Source: a bacterium
Lineage (GTDB): Bacteria; Planctomycetota; UBA1135; GCA-002686595
Assembly: GCA_024226735.1 (NCBI GenBank)
Contig: JAAELL010000371.1
Location: forward strand, 1 to 55,988
Direction of reading: 5' to 3'
Length of the DNA stretch: 55,988 nt
Shown: positions 34,484 to 44,510 of the stretch, piece after piece
Layout of the letters: every line of letters begins with the position of its first letter
How positions within the stretch are numbered: position 1 is the stretch's first letter
The notes under the pieces: model-generated
Told to the model about the DNA's origin: nothing
The model's input: only the letters and a program-made list of their open reading frames with translations
The model's database searches: none
Made by a program: the position numbers and the translations under genes

Positions 34484-37400
34484 ATGCCGACATCCAAGCG
34501 CCGCCTTCTCATCGTCCTCGCGCTCGCCTTGACCAGTCTCTGCGCCGGCACCGTCGCTGCGATGCGCGCCAGCTCGGAGGACAAGCGGCCGAACCTGCCC
34601 GGGCCGGTTCGCAACGCACTCCTCTTCGGCCGCTACGCCGAGGCGCTCGAAGCGATCGCCAGGCTCGAGTCCGAGCGCCCCGAGGAGGTCGACACGTGGC
34701 TGTACTTGCGCGGACACACGCTCGCGCTGTCCGGCGAGACGGATCAGGCGCTCGCGCAGCTGGAGCGCATCGAGGCGGATCACCCCGAGAGCGCCTGGCT
34801 CCACAAGTCGCGCTTCCAGCGCGCCGAGCTGCTACGCGGAGCGCGCCGCTACCGTGAGGCGGAGGCGATCTACGAGGCCGAAGCGCAGCGCCTGCGGAGC
34901 GAGGACCGGCAGGGCGAGCTGGCCGACATCTACATCCGCTTCGGCGACCAGTACTCGATCGCGGACGAGATGCCGCGGCCGGAGCAGCAGAAGCTCGACT
35001 TCGAACGTGCACGCGGACTGTACGCGCGGGTGCTCGAGCTCGAGGCACCGACGGATCGGCGCGAGTACGTCTACTTCCGCATCGGGGTCTGCCTGCAGTC
35101 ACTGCAGCGCTTCGGCGAGGCGGTCCAGGCCTACGAGACCTTCCTGAAGCAGTTCGATCCCGAAGAGGGTGGCGCGGGCACGGCGACGCGCGTCTTCGAG
35201 GCGCGCTACCGCGCCGGCATCTGCAAGCGCCGCTCGGGAGATGTCGTGGGCGCGCGGCGCGTGTTCGAGGACCTCGTCGACGCGATCGCGGCCGCGCGCG
35301 CAGGGAGCGGAGCGTGGCAGGGGCGGGAGCTCGGTTCCGACTTCGCGACGCAGTCCAAGAAGCTCGAGGGCGACGCACGGTTCCAGGTGTGCGAGACGTT
35401 CGCAGACCAGGGCGGCGCACAGCAGAACCTCGCCATCGTCGCGTTCGGACGGTTCTTGAGGGACTTCGCCGACCATGCGCTCGCGCCGCGGGCCGGCATG
35501 CGCATCCCGCACCTCTTCGCGTCGCTCGGACGGCAGGGCGAGGCGCTCGCGGCCTACGATGCGTTCCTCGCCCGGCCGCTCACTGGTGACGTGTCCCCGG
35601 AGACCCGCACCGAGCACGCAGAGCTGATGATGTCGGCCCTGTTCGAGAAGGCCACGGTGCTCGTCGCGCTCGAGCGCTACGCCGATGCGGGCGGAGTGTT
35701 CGCCGACTACACGCGGCGCTACCCGACGGGACCGCGTTGGTCCAAGGCGCAGCAGGGCATCGTCGAAGCCGAGTACTCCGGGGCCGCGACGCACCGCCGC
35801 GAAGAACGCTTCGCCGAGGCCCGAACCGCCTGGGAGCGGTTCCTCGAAGCCCATCCGCTCGATGGACGCGCGCGCCAGATCCACTTCGACCTGGGCCAAC
35901 TCTACGTCGTCGAGGCTGCGAAGCGCCGCAAGGACAATGAGGACGCCGACGCCGCAGAGCTCCTGCGCGCGGCGATCGACAAGTGGCAGCGCGTCATCCA
36001 GAAGTACCCCGGGACGGACGAGGCCTCCCTCGCCCTCCTGTCGACCGGCATTCTGCGCGAGACCGAGCTGAGCGAGCTCGAGGCCGCACTCGACGCCTAC
36101 CGCGCGTGCACCTTCGGCGCGCACGCCGCACAGGCACGGGCGCGACTCGAGGCGATGGAGCGGCCGTCGCTCGAGGTGACGACCGAGCGCTCGTGGCGCT
36201 CGGACGAGCCCGCCCGCGTGCAGCTGCGCCTGCGCAACGTCGAGAACGTCCAGGTCCAGCTGTACGCGCTCGACCTCGAGGCGTACTTCCGCAAGCACCT
36301 GACGAACCGCAAGATCGAGGACCTCGACCTCGACCTGATCGCGGCGGACGAGAGCTTCGACGTCCCGATCGAAGACTACGCGGCCTACCTGCCGATCGAG
36401 CGCCAGATCGACCTGCCCGTCGAGGGCCCGGGTGTGTGGGCCGTCGCGGTGAGCGACGGGGAACGGCGCGCGACGACGCTCGTCGTCCGCAGCGACATCG
36501 ACGTCGTCGTCAAGAGCAGCAGACGCGAGGTGTTCGTGTACGCCCAGGACATGCGCGTCGGCGCTCCCGCGCAGGGCACCAGCGTGCTCGTCGCACTCCC
36601 GGGCGCCGGTCCCGACGGTGCACCAGAGATGCGCGAGCTCATCACCGCGGGCGACGGCGTCGCACGACTCGCGCTAGAAGGCGAGCTGAAGGATGCCGGG
36701 AGCGTGCGCGTCTTTGCCCAGCGCTCCGGCCACATCGCGGCCGAGGGTCTCGAGCTCTCGGGTCTCGCACGCTCCGCCGGCCTGCAGCCGCGCGGGTACG
36801 TCTACACCGACCGCAGCGCCTACCGGCCCGGGCAACAGGTGCGTTGGCGCGCGATCCTGCGCGACGTCCAGGATGGCCAGTACACGTTCGAGCCCGGGGC
36901 AAAGTACCGCGTCGAGATCGTCGACTCCCAAGGTCGCGTGTTCTCCAAGCGCGAGAACGACCTCTCCGAGTTCGGAACACTCACCGGCGCGGTCCAGCTC
37001 GCAGCCGAGGCGCCCGAGGGCACGTACACGGTGCGCGTCGCGGAGCCGGGCGGGCGTGCGTACGCGGGCTCGTTCCAGGTCCAGGAATTCCGGCTGCAGA
37101 AGATCGAGCTCACTTTCGAGCTCGAACGCGACGTCTTCTACCGCGGCGAGGAGGTCGAGGTCGAGCTCTCGGCCGCGTACTACTACGGCGAACCCGTAGC
37201 CAACTCTCCTGTGCGCTACGTGCTGCCGGACGGACGTGTCGGCGAGACGCGCACGGACGAGCGCGGGCGCGCGACGTTCTCGTTCGAGACGCGCGAGTTC
37301 CCGCACGACGGTCAGCTCGGCTTCCAGGCGACGCTCGTCGAAGAGCAGGTGAACCAGACCGGCGCCGTTTGGCTGGCGACGACCGGCTTCGGCGCGCGCG

Positions 37401-40400
37401 TCGCGGGCCCCGGGCGCGTCGTGGTCAGCGGTGAGCCCTTCCGCGTGACCGTCGAGACCCAAGCACCGTCGGGCGAGAGCGTCTCGCGCGCCATGACACT
37501 GACCGTCGCGCGGCGCGAGTCGCGCCCCGGCGGCCGCTGGGCGGAGGTCGACCCGCAGACGTTCGAGCTCACGACCAGCGATGAAGAAGGCCACGTCGAG
37601 CAGACGCTCGCGCTGGATGAGGGCGGCGTGTACGTCTTGCGCGCCGAGGGCCGCGACCGGTTCGACAACCCCGTCGTGGCGGAGACGCACCAGTTCGTGT
37701 CGGGCGACGACGACGCCGTCCGGCTGCGCTTGCTCACCGACGAGACGGCGCTGGAGGTCGGCGGCAAGGGTCGGATGCGCATCCTGAACCGCAAGCGCGG
37801 CGGCGTGGCGCTCGTCACCTTCGAGGGCGAAAAGGTGCTCGAGTACCGGCTGCTCAAGCTGGCCGAGGGCGAGAGCCCGCTCGAGTTCGACGTCGTCTCG
37901 CACCACTTCCCGAACTTCGACGTCAGCGTCGTGATGATGCTGCCCGGCGAGTTCCTCAACGCGCGAACCTCGTTCCGCGTCGACCGCGAGCTGCGCGTCG
38001 CGATCACACCAGAGAGCGAGGTCGTCGCGCCTGGCGACGCGACCAAGGTCCGCGTACGCGCCACCGACGTCCTCGGCGCACCCGTACGTGCGGAGCTTTC
38101 CTTGGCCGTGGTCGACGACGCGCTCTTCGAGGCATTCCCCGACACGACGCAGCCGATCGTCGCCTTCTTCCAGGCCGGCGCACACCGCAACGCGGCACTG
38201 CGCACGGTCTCGAGCTGCACCTTCCGCTACCAGGGCCGCACCGACGCGATCGCTGCCGCCGTGCTCGAGGAGCGCACGCGGGCGCTCGCGCAGCGCGAGT
38301 GGGACGTTGCGCGCGAGCGAGCAGCGAACAAGCTCGCGGCGCTGAGCCTCGAGATGCCCGCGCTCGTGCAGGACTTCGACGTCCAGGCCGAGGTGGCGCC
38401 ACCGTCCGCTGGTTTCTTCTTCGAGGATGGGATCGCCCAGAACGCCGACGACTTCTTCCTCGGCTCCGCGGACAAAAAGGAGGCGTCGAAGCAAGACTTC
38501 CGCGCCAAGCGCAAGCGAGTCGGCGGTCGAGCGCAGGGTCCGAGCTCACCTGGCCCCGTGCGGGGCGGCCGGTTCAGCCGGGGTGTAGCCGGGGACACCG
38601 GCATCGCCGCCGAGCTCGGCTTCGACGCCGTCACGGCCTACTGGAACGCCGCGGTCGTCACCGACGAGAAGGGCGAGGCGACCGTCGAGCTGCGCGCCCC
38701 CGACAAGAGCAGCCGCTGGCGCATCACCGCGCGCGGCGTCGACGCGGGGACGCTCGTCGGCTCCGATACGAAGACGCTCGTGACGCGCGCCGACTTCTTC
38801 GTCGAGCTGCGCACGCCGATCGCGTTGCTCGTCGGCGATGCGCCGCGCATCGTTGCGCGCGTGCACAACCTGACGGGCCTCACCGGCAGCGCGCGGATCG
38901 CGCTGCGTGTCAGGACCGGCGGCGACGAACGCGTGCTTCCTCAGACGGTGGAGCTGGGCGAAGAGACGATCGTCGAGCACGTCTTCGACGCGCTCTCCCT
39001 CGACGCCAGTGGCGAGCTCGAGCTCGAGCTCGAGGCGACGGCCAATCTGGGCGTGCGCCCGCTCACCGCGCGCACCGCCGAGACCATCGAAGTCCGCCCG
39101 TGGGGCATCGAGTACGCCGATACGGCGAGCGCGGTCCTCAGCAGCGCGCGCAAGCTCTGGCTCGAGCTCCCCGCTGGTCGCATCTACACCGGCCGCGAGA
39201 TCGAGCTCTTCGTCGGCCCGAGCGTCGACCGTCTGCTCGTCGACCTCGCGCTCGGCCGTGGCCCCCTGTCCGGGCGTCAATCTTACGGGCGCCGCCCGTA
39301 CGGACGTGACTACGCGGGAGTCGCGAGCGAGCTGCTCGCCGCTTGCGCGGTCATCGACGCACAGACCGCGGCGGGCCGCGTCGCGAGCCCCGACCACCAG
39401 CACCTGCGCGAGGTCGCCGAGGCGCGCGTCTCGACGCTCGCGTTCGGGCAGCGCTCCGATGGCGGCTGGAGCTGGACCGGCCGTGGCCAGCACTCGCAGC
39501 GCGAGCCCTCGTGCCGCGTCCTCGTCGCACTCGCGCGCGCGAACGCGCTCGGGATCCAGGTCGCGCCTGAGACCCGCGAGCGCGGCATCGACTACTTGCA
39601 GAAGGCCTTCCAGCGCGCCTCGCAGCAGGCGGACGAGGAGAAGGCGATGATCCTGTACGCGCTCAGCACGCACGGGCGCGGCGACTTCGGCGCCGCCAAC
39701 CGCCTGCACCGCGCGCGCGCGAAGCTCTCGCCCGCGACGCTGGCGTACACGACGCTGGCCCTGGTCGAGATGAACCGCGCCCCGATGGCGGCGGAGGTCG
39801 CGCAGACGCTCGAGAGCACGGCGCAGGAGAGCCCGGAGGCGGCCGAGCGCTGCATGTTCCCGACCAAGAAGAACATCGGCTGGAACCGCTCGCGCACCGA
39901 GATGGCCGCGATCGGCCTCGCCGCGCTGCAGCGCGCGCTGCCGGCCTCACCGCGCACGGCGGAGCTCGCCGAGGAGCTGCTCGCCTCGCGCCCCTGGCGC
40001 GCGGGCCGCGATCGCGGCATGGCGATCTCCGCGCTAGCCGAGCACCAGGGGCGGGTCGCCGCGGCGGCGAGCAACTCGCGCGTCAAGGTCCTGGTCGCAG
40101 GTCGAGTCGTCAAGACGCTCGACTTCGCGCCCGGCGCCGCCGGTGAGCGCTGGCGCGTGCCTGTCGGCGACGTGCGCACCAAGCGCATCGCGGTCGACTT
40201 CGAGATCGAAGGCCGCGGCAAGCCCCACGTGTCGGCCGTCCTGCGCGGGTTCGGAGACCCGGGCGAAGCGGGCCGCCAGGGACTCGACTACAAGTTCTCC
40301 GATCAGGAGTACCTCGCGAGCACGCCGACGTACCAGGGCCGCCCGATCAGCACGGGCTTCAACGTGCTGCGCCGTTCGAAGGGACGTTGGACCAACACGG

Positions 40401-42529
40401 TCGAGAACCTCGAGCTCGGTCGCACGACGCGCCTGACGCTGCACTACTGGCGACAGAGCTCGAGTCCGCAGGAGCGCAACGCGAGCTACATGGCCCTCGA
40501 GGTCCCGCTGCCGGCCGGCACGCGCGTACTCGACGGAAGCTTCGGCGGAGCGCTCGGCACGTACGACGAGGTCCCCGGCGGCATCTCGGTCCCGGTCGGC
40601 AACCTGACGGGCGGCGGATCGATCAGCTTCACGCTGATCGGGGCGCACCCCGGGAGCTACCGCGTCCTCCCGCCGCTGCTGCGCGACGTGCACGATCCCG
40701 CGCGCATGCTCGTCGGAAAGGCGATGAAGCTCATGGTACTCGAGCGCGGCGCGAAGTCGCCAGACACGTACCGCCCGACGCCGGACGAGCTCTTCCACAT
40801 GGGCCGCGAGATGTACAAGGCGGACGACTTCGAGGGCGCCCACGCGCGCCTCTCGAAGCTGTACGAGGACTACGAGACCGTCCTGCGCGACGATCCGCTC
40901 AAGGAAGCGGCGAACATGCTGCTCTTCATGAGCATCGACCGCGGCGAAGCGCCGGCGATCGTGCGCTACTTCGAGGTCATCAAGGAGCGCGATCCGTCGC
41001 TCTACGTGCCCTTCGCCAAGGTCGTCGCGATCGGCGAGGCGTACCGCGCACTCGAGGAGTTCGAGCGCGCGCTGCTGATCTTCCGCGCGACGGTCGAGGA
41101 GACGTTCGGCAAGGACCTCAAAGTCGCGGGCGCGCTCGAGGAACAGGGCGAGTTCGCGGGCGCGGCCGAGACGCTCGACCGCCTGTGGGCGGAGTATCCC
41201 GACTTCCCGACCGTGATCGAGACGCGCCTGACCCTGTCGGACAAGCTGCTCAAGAAGGCGCCGCAGGCGCACCTGGACGACAGCTTGAAGCGCGCCGGAC
41301 GCGACCGCGCGAGCCTGACGATGGAGGGCGTACGTCTGCTCCAGGACTTCCTCGGTCTGTACCCGACCGACCCGATCGCTCCGGACGCGGGCCTGAACCT
41401 CGTCAGCGCCTGGCTGTCGCTCGAGGACAACGAGACGGCCTCGGCGCTCGCGGGCGACCTCGCGCGGCGCTTCGACGAACCGCGCTACGCCGACGCGTTC
41501 CTGTACACGCGCGCGGTCGCGGAGTGGTACCTCGGCAACGAGTCCAACGCGGTCGGCCTGCTGGAGCGCATCGCGAAAGCGACCTATCCCGACGCGAACG
41601 GCAAACAGCAGCCTTCCCAGAACCGCGACCTGGCGCTCTACATCCTGGGCCAGATCCACCACGCACGGCAGGAGGCTCCCGAGGCCACGAAGTACTACGA
41701 GCGCGTCAAGGACCTGTTCCCCGACGCACGCGAAGCGCTCGCCGGCTTCCGCCAGAAGGAGATCGGGCTGCCCGAGGTCACGACGGCACGGCCCGGTGAA
41801 GAGGTCGCCGTGATGCTCACGCACAAGAACGTCGAGAGCGCCGAGCTGCTCGTGTACGCCGTCGACTTGATGACGCTGTACTTGCGCGAGAAGAACCTCT
41901 CGAACGTGACCGAGGTCAACCTGGCCGGCATCGCGCCGACGCTGCGCACGACCGTCGAGCTGGGCGGCAAGGACGAGCTGCGGCCGCGCGAGACAGCGGC
42001 GGTCCTCGAGCTGACCGAGCCCGGCGCGTACCTGGTGATCTGTCGCGGCGACGAGCGCCACACCTCGGGGCTCGTGCTCGTCAGCGACCTGGAGCTCGAC
42101 GTGCGCGAGGATCCGGGCTCGGGCCGCATGCGCATCCAGGCCCTGCACCGCGAGAACGGGCGCTACCTACGCGGCGTCGACGTGCGCGTGATCGGGTCGG
42201 GCAACTCCGAATTCCTATCGGGGGAGACCGACCCGCGCGGGCTGTTCCTCGCCGACGGCATCGCCGGCCGCTCGACGGTCATCGCCCGGACGGGCGAGCA
42301 CCAGTACGCATTCCACCGCGGCGCCGAGACCCTCGGGCCCGAGCAGCAGCCGCAGCAGCAGCGCGGGCGTGTCCAGATGGGGGCTGGGGGCGAGATCAAC
42401 CTCGATCAAGATGCCTACCTTCGGAACATTTACCTAATGAACGAGGGCAAGCAGCAGGAGCGCGGGGTCCGGCTCGACCAGGAAATCCAGCGCGTGCGAA
42501 AGGGAGTTCAGGTCCAACAGGTCAAGTGA
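34484..42529 (+). CDS. Giant alpha-2-macroglobulin-like protein with TPR arrays
   Basis: 2681 residues with an N-terminal membrane anchor or signal (LLIVLALALTSLCAGTVAA). Residues ~45-550 are TPR-like helices (EEVDTWLYLRGHTLALSGET, AVQAYETFLKQFDPEEGG). An MG1-like domain follows (~560-700), then an MG2 domain (YVYTDRSAYRPGQQVRWRAI near 770), further macroglobulin strands, the A2M domain (TAYWNAAVVTDEKGEATVEL near 1385) and a toroid-like helical domain (DGGWSWTGRGQHSQREPSCR near 1660). The thioester Cys-Gly-Glu-Gln motif expected before it is absent; the corresponding stretch reads GRDYAGVASELLAACAVI. A second TPR array (~2080-2420) and a second MG1-like domain (~2435-2560) follow, then a carboxypeptidase-regulatory-like stretch and a Gln-rich tail. 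Bacterial A2M proteins trap proteases in the periplasm; without the thioester, a structural role is possible. Confidence 0.85.
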   Translation: MPTSKRRLLIVLALALTSLCAGTVAAMRASSEDKRPNLPGPVRNALLFGRYAEALEAIARLESERPEEVDTWLYLRGHTLALSGETDQALAQLERIEADHPESAWLHKSRFQRAELLRGARRYREAEAIYEAEAQRLRSEDRQGELADIYIRFGDQYSIADEMPRPEQQKLDFERARGLYARVLELEAPTDRREYVYFRIGVCLQSLQRFGEAVQAYETFLKQFDPEEGGAGTATRVFEARYRAGICKRRSGDVVGARRVFEDLVDAIAAARAGSGAWQGRELGSDFATQSKKLEGDARFQVCETFADQGGAQQNLAIVAFGRFLRDFADHALAPRAGMRIPHLFASLGRQGEALAAYDAFLARPLTGDVSPETRTEHAELMMSALFEKATVLVALERYADAGGVFADYTRRYPTGPRWSKAQQGIVEAEYSGAATHRREERFAEARTAWERFLEAHPLDGRARQIHFDLGQLYVVEAAKRRKDNEDADAAELLRAAIDKWQRVIQKYPGTDEASLALLSTGILRETELSELEAALDAYRACTFGAHAAQARARLEAMERPSLEVTTERSWRSDEPARVQLRLRNVENVQVQLYALDLEAYFRKHLTNRKIEDLDLDLIAADESFDVPIEDYAAYLPIERQIDLPVEGPGVWAVAVSDGERRATTLVVRSDIDVVVKSSRREVFVYAQDMRVGAPAQGTSVLVALPGAGPDGAPEMRELITAGDGVARLALEGELKDAGSVRVFAQRSGHIAAEGLELSGLARSAGLQPRGYVYTDRSAYRPGQQVRWRAILRDVQDGQYTFEPGAKYRVEIVDSQGRVFSKRENDLSEFGTLTGAVQLAAEAPEGTYTVRVAEPGGRAYAGSFQVQEFRLQKIELTFELERDVFYRGEEVEVELSAAYYYGEPVANSPVRYVLPDGRVGETRTDERGRATFSFETREFPHDGQLGFQATLVEEQVNQTGAVWLATTGFGARVAGPGRVVVSGEPFRVTVETQAPSGESVSRAMTLTVARRESRPGGRWAEVDPQTFELTTSDEEGHVEQTLALDEGGVYVLRAEGRDRFDNPVVAETHQFVSGDDDAVRLRLLTDETALEVGGKGRMRILNRKRGGVALVTFEGEKVLEYRLLKLAEGESPLEFDVVSHHFPNFDVSVVMMLPGEFLNARTSFRVDRELRVAITPESEVVAPGDATKVRVRATDVLGAPVRAELSLAVVDDALFEAFPDTTQPIVAFFQAGAHRNAALRTVSSCTFRYQGRTDAIAAAVLEERTRALAQREWDVARERAANKLAALSLEMPALVQDFDVQAEVAPPSAGFFFEDGIAQNADDFFLGSADKKEASKQDFRAKRKRVGGRAQGPSSPGPVRGGRFSRGVAGDTGIAAELGFDAVTAYWNAAVVTDEKGEATVELRAPDKSSRWRITARGVDAGTLVGSDTKTLVTRADFFVELRTPIALLVGDAPRIVARVHNLTGLTGSARIALRVRTGGDERVLPQTVELGEETIVEHVFDALSLDASGELELELEATANLGVRPLTARTAETIEVRPWGIEYADTASAVLSSARKLWLELPAGRIYTGREIELFVGPSVDRLLVDLALGRGPLSGRQSYGRRPYGRDYAGVASELLAACAVIDAQTAAGRVASPDHQHLREVAEARVSTLAFGQRSDGGWSWTGRGQHSQREPSCRVLVALARANALGIQVAPETRERGIDYLQKAFQRASQQADEEKAMILYALSTHGRGDFGAANRLHRARAKLSPATLAYTTLALVEMNRAPMAAEVAQTLESTAQESPEAAERCMFPTKKNIGWNRSRTEMAAIGLAALQRALPASPRTAELAEELLASRPWRAGRDRGMAISALAEHQGRVAAAASNSRVKVLVAGRVVKTLDFAPGAAGERWRVPVGDVRTKRIAVDFEIEGRGKPHVSAVLRGFGDPGEAGRQGLDYKFSDQEYLASTPTYQGRPISTGFNVLRRSKGRWTNTVENLELGRTTRLTLHYWRQSSSPQERNASYMALEVPLPAGTRVLDGSFGGALGTYDEVPGGISVPVGNLTGGGSISFTLIGAHPGSYRVLPPLLRDVHDPARMLVGKAMKLMVLERGAKSPDTYRPTPDELFHMGREMYKADDFEGAHARLSKLYEDYETVLRDDPLKEAANMLLFMSIDRGEAPAIVRYFEVIKERDPSLYVPFAKVVAIGEAYRALEEFERALLIFRATVEETFGKDLKVAGALEEQGEFAGAAETLDRLWAEYPDFPTVIETRLTLSDKLLKKAPQAHLDDSLKRAGRDRASLTMEGVRLLQDFLGLYPTDPIAPDAGLNLVSAWLSLEDNETASALAGDLARRFDEPRYADAFLYTRAVAEWYLGNESNAVGLLERIAKATYPDANGKQQPSQNRDLALYILGQIHHARQEAPEATKYYERVKDLFPDAREALAGFRQKEIGLPEVTTARPGEEVAVMLTHKNVESAELLVYAVDLMTLYLREKNLSNVTEVNLAGIAPTLRTTVELGGKDELRPRETAAVLELTEPGAYLVICRGDERHTSGLVLVSDLELDVREDPGSGRMRIQALHRENGRYLRGVDVRVIGSGNSEFLSGETDPRGLFLADGIAGRSTVIARTGEHQYAFHRGAETLGPEQQPQQQRGRVQMGAGGEINLDQDAYLRNIYLMNEGKQQERGVRLDQEIQRVRKGVQVQQVK

Positions 42530-42547
42530 CCGATCGTAGGGGCGGAT

Positions 42548-42574
42548 CCCGGCGGCGTTTGACCAGCCGCCGGG
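42548..42574 (+). terminator. Hairpin after the A2M-like gene
   Basis: CCCGGCGGC/GCCGCCGGG, a perfect 9-bp stem with a 9-nt loop, 18 bp after the stop codon and 21 bp before the next start. Confidence 0.65.
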
Positions 42575-42595
42575 CCGACGCTACGGTCGAAAACG

Positions 42596-43030
42596 ATGGA
42601 GAGCAGCAAGCAGCGCACGAACCGCCAGGCGTGGCGAGTCCTTCTGGGGCTCCTCGCCTGTGCGTGCATCGTCCTGCGCGGCGTGCACGGCCCGCTCCTG
42701 CTCTCCCTCGACGACCACAGTTTCTCGGCCCTTGGCGCCGCCGAGTCCGAGCCCGACTGCGTCCACCCGCAGGGCGACACGCCCCACGGGCACGGCCAGG
42801 ACGGCGAGGACGAAGACCAGCATCCAGCCGAGGAGCACCTCGAGCAGGCGGTCGACGCGCTCGCCGCTCCGTCATTCGGACACGGCCCGCTCGCGTGCGT
42901 GCCCGCGGCCTACACGCTGCACCCGCCCTGCGCGGTGCCGACCGGATTCGTTGCGCGCGATGACACGGACCCGCGGCCACCGCCTGCGCTGAGCGCCGCG
43001 AGCCCGCGCGCGCCACCGACCGCCTCCTGA
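42596..43030 (+). CDS. His-rich exported protein at the head of the metal-efflux operon
   Basis: 144 residues. A basic N-terminus and hydrophobic segment (VLLGLLACACIVLRGVHG) suggest export or anchoring. The middle is His/Asp/Glu-rich (HPQGDTPHGHGQDGEDEDQH), a plausible metal-binding stretch, followed by a Pro/Cys-containing tail. No named family, but similar small His-rich proteins commonly precede CzcCBA/CusCBA operons. The 88 bp between it and the outer-membrane factor contain an imperfect inverted repeat (43031-43065). Metal binding is inference from composition and context. Confidence 0.65.
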   Translation: MESSKQRTNRQAWRVLLGLLACACIVLRGVHGPLLLSLDDHSFSALGAAESEPDCVHPQGDTPHGHGQDGEDEDQHPAEEHLEQAVDALAAPSFGHGPLACVPAAYTLHPPCAVPTGFVARDDTDPRPPPALSAASPRAPPTAS

Positions 43031-43118
43031 ACCCCGTGGGGCCGCGCTGCTTTCCGCAGCGGGGTCCGTGGCTCGTCAAGGCGAGCCGACGTTCAGGTAG
43101 GCATCGGAGGATTCCCAA

Positions 43119-44510
43119 TTGTGGTCTAGCCCCAACCTCCCGGTTTGGTGCGGCAGTCAAGAGATCGTTCGCCAGTGGCTCGGCTTCGCTTGCGTGGCAG
43201 CCGTCGGCTGTCAGAGCTACGAGGCGCAGCCGCTCGACCCCGCGCTGCACCGCGCGGCGTGGCACGGACGGACGCTCGAGCAGTTCATAGAACGGCTCGA
43301 GCCCCTGCATGCCGCGGCGCCAACGGACTTCGACCCCCACGACGGGCTCACGCTGAACGAGGGGCAGCTCGTCGCGCTCGTCTTCCAGCCGCGCTTGCGC
43401 CTCGAGCGCCTGCGCGCCGAGCGCGCCCTGGCGAGCTCCGACCACGCCGGCCTGTGGGTCGATCCCGAGCTCTCGCTCGAAGGCCTGCGCATCACCGAAA
43501 GCGTCCCTGACCGCTGGGTCGTCGCCGCTGGTCTCTCGTTCACGATCCCGCTCTCCGGACGCCTCGGCACCGAGCGCGACCTCGCCGACGCAGAGCTGCG
43601 CACGGCGCGCAGCCACGTCCTGGAGTCGGAGTGGTCCGTGCGCCACGACGTACGGCTCGCGTGGGCGCGCTGGTCGGCGGCGCAACTGCGCGTGGAGGAG
43701 ACCGAGCGATTCATCCTCGCCATGGACGGCCTAGTCGTGTCGTCGATGCGCCTCGCCGAGGCGGGGGAGGTCGCGCCCACCGAGGCCGCGCTCTTCCGCG
43801 TCGAGCAGGCTCAGCGACAGAGCCAACTCCTTCGGCTGCGCGGTGAGCTGGAAGCGGCGGAGCAAGCGTTGCGCGCCGAGCTCGGGCTCGCTCCCGAAGC
43901 TCCCGTCACGCTCGTGCCGGCGCTCGACGTCGCCGTCTCAGCGCCCGTGCGCGGCGCCGACGATCTCGCGGAACGCAACCCGAGCCTCGCGCGCCTGCGC
44001 CTCGAATACGAGGTCGCCGAGCAGAACCTCGAGCTCGAAGTTGCCCGGCAGTATCCCGACTTGACCCTCGGCCCGGCCTACGAGGACGATGCGGGCCAGT
44101 CGCGCATCGGCCTCCTGTCCGCGCTCCCGCTGCCGCTGTTCAACGCGAACCGCCGGGCGATCGCGGAGGCGCGCGTCGATCGCGAGCTTGCGCGCGCCGC
44201 CTTCGAGACCGCGTACGAGATGCTCGTCGGCCGCTGGGCGGCTGCGAGCGCCCAGGCGCGCGGCCTCGCGTCGCAACAGGAACAGATGGAGTCCGTCCTG
44301 GTCGACCTCGTCGACGGCCAGCTGGCGGACGCGATGCAGCTGAGGGAGCTCGGCGAGGGCACGAGCCTCGTCCTGCTCGAGAGCCTGAAGCGCGCGTACG
44401 AAACGAAGCTGGAGTTCATCGAAACCCGCCTGGCCCGAGCTCGCGCTCGCGCCGAAGTCGACTACCTCGTCGGACCGCCCGTCCCCGAACAGACGGAGGA
44501 GACGCTATGA
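43119..44510 (+). CDS. TolC-family outer-membrane efflux protein (CzcC/CusC-like)
   Basis: 463 residues. The TTG start at 43119 is supported by GGAGG 8 nt upstream. A lipoprotein-type signal is visible (GFACVAAVGC, Cys near residue 31). The body has two long alpha-helical repeats typical of TolC relatives: LERLRAERALASSDHAGLWV, LSFTIPLSGRLGTERDLADA, QRQSQLLRLRGELEAAEQAL, DLTLGPAYEDDAGQSRIGLL and LPLPLFNANRRAIAEARVDR. It forms the outer-membrane channel of the tripartite RND system encoded next. The stop overlaps the fusion-protein start by 4 bp (ATGA). Confidence 0.88.
   Translation: MWSSPNLPVWCGSQEIVRQWLGFACVAAVGCQSYEAQPLDPALHRAAWHGRTLEQFIERLEPLHAAAPTDFDPHDGLTLNEGQLVALVFQPRLRLERLRAERALASSDHAGLWVDPELSLEGLRITESVPDRWVVAAGLSFTIPLSGRLGTERDLADAELRTARSHVLESEWSVRHDVRLAWARWSAAQLRVEETERFILAMDGLVVSSMRLAEAGEVAPTEAALFRVEQAQRQSQLLRLRGELEAAEQALRAELGLAPEAPVTLVPALDVAVSAPVRGADDLAERNPSLARLRLEYEVAEQNLELEVARQYPDLTLGPAYEDDAGQSRIGLLSALPLPLFNANRRAIAEARVDRELARAAFETAYEMLVGRWAAASAQARGLASQQEQMESVLVDLVDGQLADAMQLRELGEGTSLVLLESLKRAYETKLEFIETRLARARARAEVDYLVGPPVPEQTEETL

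Noticed and set aside
40034..42148. A 704-codon minus-strand frame within the A2M-like gene
   Set aside because: Shadow of the codon pattern of the real gene; Arg/Ala/Val/Glu-rich with no motifs.
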